Source of the DNA: Thermomicrobiales bacterium
Lineage (GTDB): Bacteria; Chloroflexota; Chloroflexia; Thermomicrobiales; UBA6265
Length of the DNA stretch: 59,903 nt
Reading direction: 5' to 3'
Assembly (NCBI GenBank): GCA_041390825.1
Contig: JAWKPF010000028.1
Span: forward strand, 1 to 59,903
Below the pieces are notes generated by a model that worked only from the letters and a program-made list of their open reading frames with translations, had not been told where the DNA came from and made no database searches. Within the stretch, counting starts at the first letter, position 1. Every line of letters starts with the position of its first letter. Made by a program: the position numbers and the translations under genes. Shown here one piece after another: positions 16,368 through 24,491 of the stretch.

Positions 16368-17135
16368 ATGGCGTACGCACGTACTTCACAGTTTCGCGCG
16401 CCGAGCGGGCGCACCATCTTGGACTGGCTCACCGGAACCGGGTTCCTGGCGGTCGACGCTGGCGCGTTTTTTGTTGCGCTCATGGTCTTGCTGCCCTGGA
16501 ATCTCTATAGCTCTCCTGGCGATCTCTGGGTCGCGCAGCCACTGCGCACCTGGGTGTTCATTCTGACGTTCCACACGCTGGTGGTCGGGGCAATCGCTCT
16601 GGCGCGCGGTATCGTCCGCTCGCCGGAACCCGAAACCCCCGCGCCGCAACGCGGCCTGCGCGCCAGTTCCGGATGGTCGGCGCCAACCCAGCCGAGTGGA
16701 CAAACGAGCCATCAAACCGCATCGACCCTCCTGGCGCAGGAATGGGCGCGCCGCTGGCTGGATGACGATCGAGCGGAAGCCGCTGCAATGGTTCAGCAAT
16801 CGGAGGCGATGTCGGCCCGCTACACAGGCGCCGCGTACGATCCAACCGCACCGGTTGGCGCCACCCCCTGGCCGGAAGCGCCGGCGCAACGACCGTCGTC
16901 GATCGATGCCGAGGCAATCCTGGCCGACTGGCTGGACGAGCAAGCGTCCGAGTACCTCACTCCGGCTCCCGAACAGGTCGATCCGCTTCGATCGGCCGCG
17001 CAGGCCAGCGAGTACGAGACGATCGAGCTCGAACCCGAAATCGAATGGAAATGGGTCGAAGCTGCGGCAAGCGCGTGGTTGACGAAGCGGGACGCATCGT
17101 CCAACGGCGCGACTGATTCGCCCGGCCCCGCATGA
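16368..17135 (+). CDS. Two-helix membrane protein with long acidic tail, unknown
   Basis: A 255-residue protein I do not recognise. Two hydrophobic segments lie near the N-terminus (LAVDAGAFFVALMVLLPWNL and TWVFILTFHTLVVGAIALAR), joined by a short loop with a Trp-rich turn. The remaining about 170 residues are hydrophilic and rich in Pro, Ala and Glu, probably cytoplasmic and partly disordered. ATG at 16368 has AGGAAA upstream; an in-frame start at 16317 would add 17 unconvincing residues. Its stop overlaps the ATG of the NUDIX gene by four bases, so the two are translationally coupled. Confidence 0.75.
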   Translation: MAYARTSQFRAPSGRTILDWLTGTGFLAVDAGAFFVALMVLLPWNLYSSPGDLWVAQPLRTWVFILTFHTLVVGAIALARGIVRSPEPETPAPQRGLRASSGWSAPTQPSGQTSHQTASTLLAQEWARRWLDDDRAEAAAMVQQSEAMSARYTGAAYDPTAPVGATPWPEAPAQRPSSIDAEAILADWLDEQASEYLTPAPEQVDPLRSAAQASEYETIELEPEIEWKWVEAAASAWLTKRDASSNGATDSPGPA

Positions 17136-17584
17136 TCGAATCGCCGCAGACCCGCGATTTCACGGTAGCCGTTTTCGTCGTACATGACGATAGGGTGCTG
17201 CTGCACTTCCATGCAAAGCTGAATCGCTGGCTGCCGCCAGGCGGCCACATCGAGCCGAACGAACTGCCGGATGAGGCTGCGGTGCGCGAAGTCATGGAGG
17301 AGACGGGTGTGGCCTGCACGCTTCTGCGTGGCTCGACCCTGGCATTCGACGATCCGGCACTGCCGATGCAGCTCGTGACGCCTGCCGGAATCCAGCTCGA
17401 GCAGATCGGCCCGAATCACCAGCACATCGACCTGATCTACTACGCCACTGGCGAACCCGCCTCACCAATGGACAAGGTTGGTTGGTTCGCGCTGAGCGAG
17501 CTCGGACCGCTCGATCTCACGGAAGAAATCACCGTCCGATGCCGCCTTGCCATCGAGGCAGCCGACCACGCCCTCCAATCCTGA
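17132..17584 (+). CDS. NUDIX hydrolase
   Basis: A 150-residue hydrolase of nucleoside-diphosphate-linked compounds. The NUDIX box (GX5EX7REUXEEXGU) is complete at about residues 39-61: it starts GGHIEPNELPDEA and ends REVMEETGV. It is preceded by the usual WLPPGG. Beta strands FTVAVFVVHDDRVLLHFH at the N-terminus fit the fold. The context gives no clue to the substrate; housecleaning of damaged nucleotides or a sugar nucleotide are both possible. It is coupled to the upstream membrane protein by an ATGA overlap. Confidence 0.93.
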   Translation: MIESPQTRDFTVAVFVVHDDRVLLHFHAKLNRWLPPGGHIEPNELPDEAAVREVMEETGVACTLLRGSTLAFDDPALPMQLVTPAGIQLEQIGPNHQHIDLIYYATGEPASPMDKVGWFALSELGPLDLTEEITVRCRLAIEAADHALQS

Positions 17585-17854
17585 ACCCATTCTTCCCCAC
17601 TTGCTTCATGTCGATTCCGGAGAAGCCTCTCTGGCTCTCGTCAGCCGCTCCTTCCGGATCAGCAGCGCAAGACGCTCGAACCCACCGCGCTCCAACGTCC
17701 CGAGCATGCTGAAAGAACACTTGCGGAAAGTGAAACCCACCGGTCTACCCGTGATCACACACGCGGTACCCTCCTCACGCTCTTGGGGAGAAATCGCAAA
17801 CATGACGCTGCCAGCGTACTATTTTGCCGAATTCGAACGTAGAGGAGGCAGTGC
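17585..17854. other. Intergenic region, no gene seen
   Basis: 270 bp between the NUDIX and M23 genes. GAGGAGG just before 17855 is the ribosome-binding site of the next gene. No hairpin terminator or clear promoter is evident. Confidence 0.4.
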
Positions 17855-18826
17855 ATGGGTTCGGGGTTCGATCGCAGACGGCTGCTCGGTGGGTTGGGCG
17901 CCGCGGGGTTGGCGCTTGCGTTTCGGGGAACAGGGAGAGCGCAGTCGACCTTTGCCTTTGGGCTTCCGATCGCCAATCCGGGCGGTATCCCCGGTGACGG
18001 ATTCCTGGTTCGTCACGGATTCCAGACAGAAAACACCTGGTACAACCCAGGCAACTGGCACACCGCGGAGGACTGGTATCGCCAGGATGGAGCCGACACC
18101 GCTGGGGCCAGCGTCCTGGCAGTGGCCGAAGGGGATGTTGTCTTCGTTGGGTCCGACTATCCCGGCCGTGTCGTCGTGGTCCAGCATTCCCCGACGCTCT
18201 TTTCGATGTATGGCCATCTGAACCCGGAATCGGTCACCGTTGCCGAGGGATCGCACGTCACCCGGGGGCAACAGTTGGCTACGGTCGCTTCCGTGCCAGG
18301 ATGGATCGCGCCAAGCCACCTGCATTTCGAGCTGCGCACCTTCCTCTACAGCGCCGAGATCAACGGCGAGACACCGCGTTATCCCTATGGTTGTGGCTAC
18401 AACTGCGCGCCCGGCCCCGGATACTGGCCAATGGAAGCGCCCGAACTTCCGTCCGGTATGGGCTGGCGCAACCCGACGCACGAAATCGGCAACCGCCTCC
18501 TGTCAGATGGTCCGCTGACGGTAGTTGTCCCGTCGGGTTGGAATGCTCCGGTGGACCTGACATCGTTTCCCTGGCAATGGGCCGACGCGACCAGCATCGG
18601 GCTGCTCGATCTCTATCCCGGCGCGCGCTACAACGTCCTGGCCGTCGATGCAGGGCAATCCGCCAGCACCGGCACCAGTGCCGATGCCTATCAGCTCTCG
18701 TACCTGATCGACCTCGGCGACGGTTCCACCGGCTGGGTACGCGCCGCGGTCGCCGACTACGGCGACACCGGTTCGGACGGGCGGCCGTCGTCGATCCGGT
18801 TCGCGCTGCTCCCGGTGCTGCCGTAG
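17855..18826 (+). CDS. Tat-exported M23 metallopeptidase (LytM-like)
   Basis: A 323-residue exported peptidase. The N-terminus FDRRRLLGGLGAAGLALAFR is a short twin-arginine signal with a probable AxA-like cleavage near GRAQS. The M23 domain covers about residues 35-180: NWHTAEDWY supplies the first His and Asp ligands, YGHLNPESV is typical, and SHLHFELR holds the HxH motif. Such enzymes cut peptide crosslinks or glycine bridges in cell walls, so a role in wall remodelling or killing is likely. The C-terminal about 140 residues contain a Cys pair and a beta-rich, SH3-like part (GDGSTGWVRAAVADYG) that may bind the wall. GAGGAGG precedes the ATG. Confidence 0.9.
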   Translation: MGSGFDRRRLLGGLGAAGLALAFRGTGRAQSTFAFGLPIANPGGIPGDGFLVRHGFQTENTWYNPGNWHTAEDWYRQDGADTAGASVLAVAEGDVVFVGSDYPGRVVVVQHSPTLFSMYGHLNPESVTVAEGSHVTRGQQLATVASVPGWIAPSHLHFELRTFLYSAEINGETPRYPYGCGYNCAPGPGYWPMEAPELPSGMGWRNPTHEIGNRLLSDGPLTVVVPSGWNAPVDLTSFPWQWADATSIGLLDLYPGARYNVLAVDAGQSASTGTSADAYQLSYLIDLGDGSTGWVRAAVADYGDTGSDGRPSSIRFALLPVLP

Positions 18827-18860
18827 CATCCACGTCAAGGGGCCGCACCATGCGGCGGAT

Positions 18861-18885
18861 CCTCGATTCCCGCGAAGAATCGAGG
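18861..18885 (+). terminator. Hairpin after the M23 gene
   Basis: CCTCGATTC at 18861-18869 pairs with 18877-18885 across a 7-nt loop, 34 nt past the stop. No T tract follows, so termination is uncertain. Confidence 0.4.
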
Positions 18886-19016
18886 GAGTCCTGTCATTCC
18901 GCGTTCCCGAAAAGCCCTCGCAACGTCCTCCCCGCCTCTCGGTTGTTCGTTGCTGTTTCGCCCTCGGTTGCGCGCACATTAACCGCAAAGTCTGGGGAAT
19001 TCTGAACGTTCGATTT

Positions 19017-19146
19017 GTACGTTCTGCATCGTTATCGTCGAGTGTGCCGCATTGTCAATGCGTACGAACGCCTGCAAAGTGACGTTGCTAGCGTACAAAC
19101 GTGCCCGACAGGAAAATCTTGCACGTTCTGTACGAACGAGTAGCAT
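19017..19146 (+). promoter_or_regulatory. Cluster of GTACGTTC/GTACGAAC motifs with a possible promoter
   Basis: Within 130 bp upstream of the SH3 gene the related motifs GTACGTTC (19017), GTACGAAC (19062), GTACAAAC (19093) and CACGTTC/GTACGAAC (19122-19137) occur. The last pair lies inside the 16-bp spacer of a possible promoter TTGCAC (19119-19124) / TAGCAT (19141-19146). A DNA-binding protein may control this promoter. The rest of the 18886-19228 gap shows nothing else. Confidence 0.4.
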
Positions 19147-19228
19147 GTACACAGTCAATGATTCGTGCTCAATAGGCCATCCCCCAAGGCCCTTCCCGCT
19201 GCACGGTATGGAAGGAGCCTAACGTAGG

Positions 19229-20125
19229 ATGGATGCCCGTCGTTTCGACGCCCTCGCCCGAGCGCTGACGTACGCGCCCTCACGGCGCCAAGTGCTTCGC
19301 CAGCTCCCGATTCTCGCTGGCGTCGCAGCCTTGGGCCCCAAATTCGCCTCCGCCGACACCACCTCCGGCGGCGCCCAGGTCATCGTGACCACACCTACTC
19401 CGGCTGCGGTCGGTGGTTCGTCCACTGGCGGCACCAGCACGACCACCGGAACCGGGACTGGCACCGGGACGGGCGGTGTTTCCGTCTGCCTCCCGATCGC
19501 CAAGACCGGCGCGGAGGATGCCGCGCTCCCACCCTATTACGCAGAAATCATCCAGGGCACCTGCGATGCCGCCTCCGGCGCCACAGTCTTCGAACTGCTC
19601 GAGGTCAGCGATGCCGATGGCGTCGTGGGCGTGCCGCCTGCGGCCCTGGTGGCCCGCAGCGTAACCACGGTTCGCTCGCCATTGGACGACCTGATCGGCG
19701 AGCGGCACTCGATTGCTATTCGCGTCAGCGCGGATGATCCCACCCTGGTGGCATGCGGTGAAATCGGCGGAATCCAGGATGGAGACGAGCTGGCCGTCGG
19801 CCTGCGCGAGCGCAACGACTCGGGATTCTCCGGCATCTCGGTCATCCGTGGCGCGGACGAATCGTCGCTGGTCTATATCTATCTCGGACGCGGATTGAGC
19901 ACCATCACCACCGCCCCGGCTGCGGTCAGTTCCACCGTCATCGCGACAGCCGACATCAATCTCCGCGCGGAACCGGCCACGGATGGCGAGGTTCTGACGG
20001 TGGTTGCCGCCGGCACTGAGCTGACGGTCACGGGGTCGCCGGTTGGCGACTGGGTCCCGGTCGACGATCCAGTCTCTGGCCTCAGCGGTTACGTCTCGGC
20101 CCAGTTCGTCGAGATTCCATCCTAG
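19229..20125 (+). CDS. Exported SH3-domain protein with Tat-like leader
   Basis: A 298-residue secreted protein. Its leader MDARRFDALARALTYAPSRR followed by a hydrophobic stretch and FASAD has a twin arginine. Its first 20 residues match the leaders of the two Cys-rich proteins at 38345 and 39061. A Gly/Thr-rich linker (about residues 60-85) and a middle domain of unknown type follow (residues 88-225, with two Cys). The C-terminal 65 residues are a bacterial SH3 domain: ADINLRAEPATDGEVLTVVA, GDWVPVDD and GYVSAQFVEI. SH3_3 domains usually bind cell-wall peptides, so surface attachment is likely. The role of the middle domain is unknown. Confidence 0.85.
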   Translation: MDARRFDALARALTYAPSRRQVLRQLPILAGVAALGPKFASADTTSGGAQVIVTTPTPAAVGGSSTGGTSTTTGTGTGTGTGGVSVCLPIAKTGAEDAALPPYYAEIIQGTCDAASGATVFELLEVSDADGVVGVPPAALVARSVTTVRSPLDDLIGERHSIAIRVSADDPTLVACGEIGGIQDGDELAVGLRERNDSGFSGISVIRGADESSLVYIYLGRGLSTITTAPAAVSSTVIATADINLRAEPATDGEVLTVVAAGTELTVTGSPVGDWVPVDDPVSGLSGYVSAQFVEIPS

Positions 20126-20175
20126 ATCACTACGCGGGGGTCCCGCGTGCGGGACAGAAAACCGGGGGGTTGCGT

Positions 20176-20207
20176 GAGGACCGTGCTGCCAGGCACGGTC
20201 CTCGCGT
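20176..20207 (+). terminator. Strong hairpin terminator after the SH3 gene
   Basis: A perfect 11-bp stem (20176-20186 with 20193-20203) and a 6-nt loop lie 50 nt past the stop; GCGTTTCC follows. It may also end the minus-strand transcript arriving from 20268. Confidence 0.7.
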
Positions 20208-20214
20208 TTCCCCT

Positions 20215-20270
20215 CTGCCGACCAACTACCGACGACTGCCTACTAACGACTAGCGACTGACGACTGACTA
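20215..20270. repeat. Array of eight direct heptamers, CTRRCGA type
   Basis: Eight consecutive 7-bp units, consensus near CTRRCGA, run without interruption in one orientation. They end at the stop codon (20268-20270) of the enolase-superfamily gene. Unlike the other sites the units are not split into opposing arms. Confidence 0.75.
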
Positions 20271-21431
20271 CCAATCAGCCACCGAACCGTCCGGGTGGAA
20301 GTAGCGCTGGATCGCTTCCGGTTTGAAGGGGTGCTTCGCCGCTTCTTTCTCGTCGATATCGATGCCGAGCCCTGGGCGGTCTGAAATCTCCGCGTAGCCC
20401 TGCACGGCCACGACCGGATCGATAACCACCTCGTTGCGCCAGGGCACATCGTTGGTGATCGCTTCCTGAATGAACCAGTTCGGGGTGGCGGCGGCGAAAT
20501 GTATCGTCACCGCCGTGGCGATCGGACCGTTCGGATTGTGCGGCGCGACCGCAATCGAATGCGCTTCCGCCATCGCAGCGATCTTGCGCGCTTCCCAAAG
20601 ACCGCCACAATGCGAAAGATCGGGTTGGATGATGTGGCAGGCGCGTTTGCTGATCAGCTCGCGAAACTGATATTTGCCCACGAGCCGCTCGCCGGTAGCG
20701 ATCGGGATCCTGGACTTGCGCGTGACTTCCAACGTCGCATCGATGTCTTCGGTGGTGCACGGTTCTTCGAAGAAGAGCAAGCCGTAGGGTTCGAGCGCAT
20801 GGCAATACTCGACACCCATGGCGGGATAGGTGCGGCCATGCAAGTCGACCATCAGATCCATGTCATCGCCGACCGCATCGCGAATCGCTTCGACGTAACG
20901 CGCGGCCTGTTTGACCTGCTGCACCCCTTCGACCGGTTCTGTACGCGGCACCGCCATGAACTTGATGGCGGTATAGCCCGATTCCTTGATGGAGATCGCG
21001 TTTTCGGCGAACTGCCTCGTTTCCGTGCTTTCGTACATGACGTTCATCTGGCCGCCGCCAAGATGGTTGTACAACCGGATGCGGTCGCGCACGCGTCCAC
21101 CGAGGAGTTCATAGACCGGCACCCCAAGCGCCTTGCCCTTGATGTCCCAAAGCGCCTGCTCGATGCCGGAAATCGCGCTCATCCCTTCGATGCCGGCCCG
21201 CCAGAAGTATTGGCGCGTCATGATCTGATAGAGATGCTCGATACGGCGCGGATCCTCGCCGATCAGCAGCCGGCCGATGTCTTCCACCGAGCCGACCACT
21301 CCGGCGGTCTTCCATTCCAGCGTCGCCTCGCCCCAGCCATAGAGTCCGTCCTGGTCGGTTTCGACCTTGACGAAAATCCAGTTGCGCATGTTGGCGTTGA
21401 CGACGGTGCTCGAAATACGCGTGATCTTCAT
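20268..21431 (-). CDS. Enolase-superfamily sugar-acid dehydratase, galactonate dehydratase-like
   Basis: A 387-residue mandelate racemase/muconate lactonizing enzyme family protein that would dehydrate an aldonate or uronate to a 2-keto-3-deoxy acid. The N-terminal capping domain begins MKITRISSTVVNANMRNWIF. In the barrel, MVDLHGR provides the metal Asp and a nearby catalytic His as in galactonate/mannonate dehydratases. FFEEP and IATGERL carry the next two metal ligands, and VAPHNPNGPIATA has the second catalytic His. The D-x-H plus late His pattern fits DgoD/ManD better than racemases. It is last in the GntR-controlled sugar operon, 42 nt after the GH109-like gene. The exact sugar acid is not determined. 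Confidence 0.92.
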   Translation of the reverse strand: MKITRISSTVVNANMRNWIFVKVETDQDGLYGWGEATLEWKTAGVVGSVEDIGRLLIGEDPRRIEHLYQIMTRQYFWRAGIEGMSAISGIEQALWDIKGKALGVPVYELLGGRVRDRIRLYNHLGGGQMNVMYESTETRQFAENAISIKESGYTAIKFMAVPRTEPVEGVQQVKQAARYVEAIRDAVGDDMDLMVDLHGRTYPAMGVEYCHALEPYGLLFFEEPCTTEDIDATLEVTRKSRIPIATGERLVGKYQFRELISKRACHIIQPDLSHCGGLWEARKIAAMAEAHSIAVAPHNPNGPIATAVTIHFAAATPNWFIQEAITNDVPWRNEVVIDPVVAVQGYAEISDRPGLGIDIDEKEAAKHPFKPEAIQRYFHPDGSVADW

Positions 21432-21461
21432 TCCGTGCCCTGATTGTCCTTTCCGACGTGC

Positions 21462-21475
21462 AGTTCGTACGAACT
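21462..21475. promoter_or_regulatory. 14-bp palindrome AGTTCGTACGAACT
   Basis: A perfect palindrome in the 42-bp gap before the dehydratase gene, overlapping the stop of the GH109-like gene. It contains the GTACGAAC motif also clustered at 19017-19146. It could bind a regulator or be a small mRNA hairpin. Confidence 0.35.
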
Positions 21476-22574
21476 AGGAAAACAGCCGCGAATCCGGCAC
21501 CGCGATCGGTGTGCCCGCGGTGCGCGCCGATTCGAGCGCGACGATGCCGGGCAAGGTGTAGTCCATCGCCCGGTCGACATCGATGGGCGACGAGATTTCG
21601 CCCTTGACCGCTGCCAGGAAATCCCGCAGCATCCAATACTCGCTGGTGCCATGTCCGCCGAAGGACGCTTCCGCCGGGACGGCCAACCGTTCCGGGATGT
21701 AGCGTTCGGCATATGGGCCAGTGGCATGCCATTGCGCGCCCTCGCCGCTGACGCGCGATGGCTCGTGCTCGTCTTCGAGCCAGAGCTTGCTCGTATCGCC
21801 GTGGCCACGCCACGATTCGAACGACCCGCGGGTGCCCTGGACGGAGTAGTAGGCCATCTGGTGTGGACGGGGCGAAACGTGGTCCACCCGCACCCGGAAG
21901 ACGGTCCCCTTGTCGGTCACCATCTGCATCAGGTGCATGGTCGGGTTCTGGATGTCCTCCCGGAATTTTCCGCCGGGCACCTCGACACAGGAGACGGTGT
22001 CCACCCGCTCTCCGGTGATATAGAGCAGCGGTCCCAGGCTGTGGGTACAGTAGACCCCGAGCTCACCGCGGCCACGCCAGGTCAGATTCCCGTCCCGGTC
22101 GAACCAGAGATCCTTGCAATCGTGCAGGTACTCCCCTTCCAGGAAATAGAGATCGCCGAAGCGGCCGTCGTCCGCGAGCCGCTTGAGCAGCTCGACTTCA
22201 TCCAGATAGCGATAGTTCTCGGCCATCATGTAGACCGCCGAGCTTTCCCGCGCTGCCGCCACGAGCTCGGCCGCCTGCGCCAAATCCAGGCATGCAGTCA
22301 CTTCGCTCAACACATGCTTCCCGGCTCGCAGCGCTTGCGCCGCCTGTCCGGCATGAAATGCCAGCGGAGATGCAATCACGACCGCGTCGATATCGGAGTT
22401 CAGGAACGCTTCGTAGTCGGAGAACGGCCGTGCACCGATCTCGGCCGCGGCGGTTCCAACTGCCTCTGCGTTGATGTCATAGAGCGCGGACACGGTTGCC
22501 CCGGTCGCCGCGGAGCACACCCGCACAAAGCTTGCGCCCCGGCGCAAGCCAACCACACCGAATCGAACGGTCAC
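21474..22574 (-). CDS. Gfo/Idh/MocA family protein with GH109-like features
   Basis: A 366-residue NAD-binding protein. RFGVVGLRRGASFVRVCSAA is the Rossmann start. The normal EKP motif is replaced by HVLSEVTA, so the usual catalytic Lys is absent. VYCTHSLGPLLYITGERV resembles the THxLGP region of GH109 glycosidases, which use bound NAD for a redox-assisted cleavage and also have EV in place of EK. Thus a glycosidase or lyase activity on the imported sugar is as likely as simple dehydrogenation. The start is a GTG at 22572-22574 with an ideal AGGAGG 8 nt upstream; the open frame continues further but without signals. It lies 25 nt after the MalG-like permease gene. Confidence 0.88.
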   Translation of the reverse strand: MTVRFGVVGLRRGASFVRVCSAATGATVSALYDINAEAVGTAAAEIGARPFSDYEAFLNSDIDAVVIASPLAFHAGQAAQALRAGKHVLSEVTACLDLAQAAELVAAARESSAVYMMAENYRYLDEVELLKRLADDGRFGDLYFLEGEYLHDCKDLWFDRDGNLTWRGRGELGVYCTHSLGPLLYITGERVDTVSCVEVPGGKFREDIQNPTMHLMQMVTDKGTVFRVRVDHVSPRPHQMAYYSVQGTRGSFESWRGHGDTSKLWLEDEHEPSRVSGEGAQWHATGPYAERYIPERLAVPAEASFGGHGTSEYWMLRDFLAAVKGEISSPIDVDRAMDYTLPGIVALESARTAGTPIAVPDSRLFS

Positions 22575-22599
22575 GAATGCTTCCTCCTGTTCGAGCGAG

Positions 22600-23481
22600 C
22601 TATCCCTTGATACCTGAAAGCGCGATGCCCTTGACGAAGTTCTTCTGGAAGATGATGAAGACCACGATTGTTGGAATGCTCGCCAGCAGCGAGCCCGCCA
22701 TGATGGCCTGGTAGTTGGTGACTCCCATCGTGGTCCCAATCTGTACGAGAAGCAGCGGCAGGGTGTAGAGCGACGTGTCATTCAGCGCCACCAGGGGCCA
22801 CAGATACATGTTGAACGCTCCCAGGAACGAGAAGATGGCGAGCGCGGAAAGCGCGGGACGAATCAACGGAAGAATGATTTGCCAGTAGATGCGGAAGTCG
22901 CTCGCGCCATCGACCTTCGCCGCATCGTAGAGATCGTTGGGGATCCCCAGAATGAACTGACGGCAAAGAAAAATGCCGAACGACGACACTGCCGCCGGCA
23001 ACCAGATGCCGGCATAGGTGTTGAGCAGATTCAGATCCAGCATGACCAGATACAAGGGAATGAGCAGCGTGACGAACGGGATCATGGTGGTCGAGAGAAT
23101 GAAATAGAAGATCAGGTCACGGCCCGGAAAATGCAGCCGCGCGAAGGTGTAGCCGCCTAACGACGAGGTCAACAGGGTCGAGGCGACCACGAGCGCGCTG
23201 ATGATCAAGCTGTTCGCGTATGCGCGTGGCAGCCCCGAGGTGTTCCACACCATCCGAATGCCCTCGGTGGTCCACTCGCGTGGGAGGAGCTGAATCGGCG
23301 TCGTGACGATATCGACGTTGGTCTTGAATGCCCCGAAGACAAGCCAGAGGAGCGGAATGATCATGACCAGCGCGAACAGGCTGAGCAGCACCACGATCAC
23401 CGATTTCACCCAGGCCCCGTTGGCCCAGAGCGTGCGTGGAAACGTGATCGCGTGATGATCGGTCATCGTTTGGACAGCCAT
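22600..23481 (-). CDS. Carbohydrate ABC permease, MalG type
   Basis: A 293-residue inner-membrane permease of the CUT1 class. Six membrane segments are visible, the first at VIVVLLSLFALVMIIPLLWL. The EAA loop YDAAKVDGASDFRIYWQIIL, about 90 residues before the end, contacts the ATPase, and the protein ends KNFVKGIALSGIKG as in many MalG relatives. Its ATG overlaps the stop of the MalF-like gene by one base (TAATG). No ATPase gene of the MsmK/UgpC type is present in this operon, so a shared ATPase encoded elsewhere must power it. Confidence 0.94.
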   Translation of the reverse strand: MAVQTMTDHHAITFPRTLWANGAWVKSVIVVLLSLFALVMIIPLLWLVFGAFKTNVDIVTTPIQLLPREWTTEGIRMVWNTSGLPRAYANSLIISALVVASTLLTSSLGGYTFARLHFPGRDLIFYFILSTTMIPFVTLLIPLYLVMLDLNLLNTYAGIWLPAAVSSFGIFLCRQFILGIPNDLYDAAKVDGASDFRIYWQIILPLIRPALSALAIFSFLGAFNMYLWPLVALNDTSLYTLPLLLVQIGTTMGVTNYQAIMAGSLLASIPTIVVFIIFQKNFVKGIALSGIKG

Positions 23482-24398
23482 TAGTCACCCCTCGCCATCA
23501 GGAACCCGCGGAACTGCACGGCTGTGGCAATCAACAACAGGAGGAAGATGAGGATCGAGACCGCCGCGCCGTATCCGAGGCTGAGCGTTTTGAAGCCAAG
23601 GTCATAGGTGTAAACCGCCAGCGTGCGGGTGGAAAATGCGGGTCCGGTCAGCAGGTAGAACTGCTCGAACATCTGCACGGTGCCGATTACAGAAACCACG
23701 ATCTGGTAGAAGAAGATCGGTTTCATGATTGGCACGATGATGTCGATGGTCTGGCGCCAGAGCCCGGCCCCATCGAGACGCGACGCTTCCAGCAGGTCGG
23801 TCGACACTTCATTGATACCGGCGAAAAAGATGATCGCCGAGCCACCGACATTGGCCCAGACCACCATGAGCACGATGCACCACAGAGCCTGGTCGGGACT
23901 GTTCAGGAACGGTTGGGGAGGGATGCCGAGTTTTCCCAGCATGCTGTTGAAGGCGCCGCCGCTTGGCAAATACAGGAATCGCCAAAGGAGCACGGTCACG
24001 ATACTGGGGATGATGACCGGAAGGTAGAAGATCCCCAGGAATGCCCGCTGCAATCGACCTCCGCGCAACTGGCTAACGCCGAGCGCGACCAGGAACGAGG
24101 CGAAGATTCCCGCGGCAATCTCGGCCACCGAGAACATGACCGTGACCTTGAGCGCTTTCCAAAAATACTCGTCCTCGAACGCTCGCTGGTAGTTGCGCGT
24201 TCCCACCGGAATCGGATCGACGATGAAATCCCAGTTGTGAAACGAGAGCCACACGGCGCGGTAGAAGGGGTAGATGAAGACGACCGCGTAGTACGCAATC
24301 AACCCAAGCGCGACCAGCACTCCCATGACGGAGACGTTGCGAAATGGACGTGCCCGGGGCGCGCTACCGCTGCGTGTTCCGATCGATGCTGTTGCCAT
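23481..24398 (-). CDS. Carbohydrate ABC permease, MalF type
   Basis: A 305-residue CUT1 permease partner. The first helix is VMGVLVALGLIAYYAVVFIY; six membrane segments follow in BPD_transp_1 order. TDLLEASRLDGAGLWRQTID is the EAA-loop motif. GGAG lies 6 nt before the ATG. It is separated from the binding-protein gene by 93 nt holding a strong hairpin, while it is fused by overlap to the MalG-like gene. It forms the channel with that protein. Confidence 0.94.
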   Translation of the reverse strand: MATASIGTRSGSAPRARPFRNVSVMGVLVALGLIAYYAVVFIYPFYRAVWLSFHNWDFIVDPIPVGTRNYQRAFEDEYFWKALKVTVMFSVAEIAAGIFASFLVALGVSQLRGGRLQRAFLGIFYLPVIIPSIVTVLLWRFLYLPSGGAFNSMLGKLGIPPQPFLNSPDQALWCIVLMVVWANVGGSAIIFFAGINEVSTDLLEASRLDGAGLWRQTIDIIVPIMKPIFFYQIVVSVIGTVQMFEQFYLLTGPAFSTRTLAVYTYDLGFKTLSLGYGAAVSILIFLLLLIATAVQFRGFLMARGD

Positions 24399-24445
24399 GA
24401 CGACTCCGTTACCCGGCCATGTACTGTTGGCTGAAGCGGACGGTG

Positions 24446-24483
24446 CGCAACGCCCGGGCGAAGGATTCGCGCGGGCGTTGCGT
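24446..24483 (-). terminator. Hairpin between binding-protein and permease genes
   Basis: CGCAACGCCCG (24447-24457) pairs with 24473-24483 over a 15-nt loop, 9 nt after the binding-protein stop. No U tract follows. Partial attenuation or mRNA 3' protection is likely, as in other sugar importer operons. Confidence 0.65.
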
Positions 24484-24491
24484 TGCTTGCG

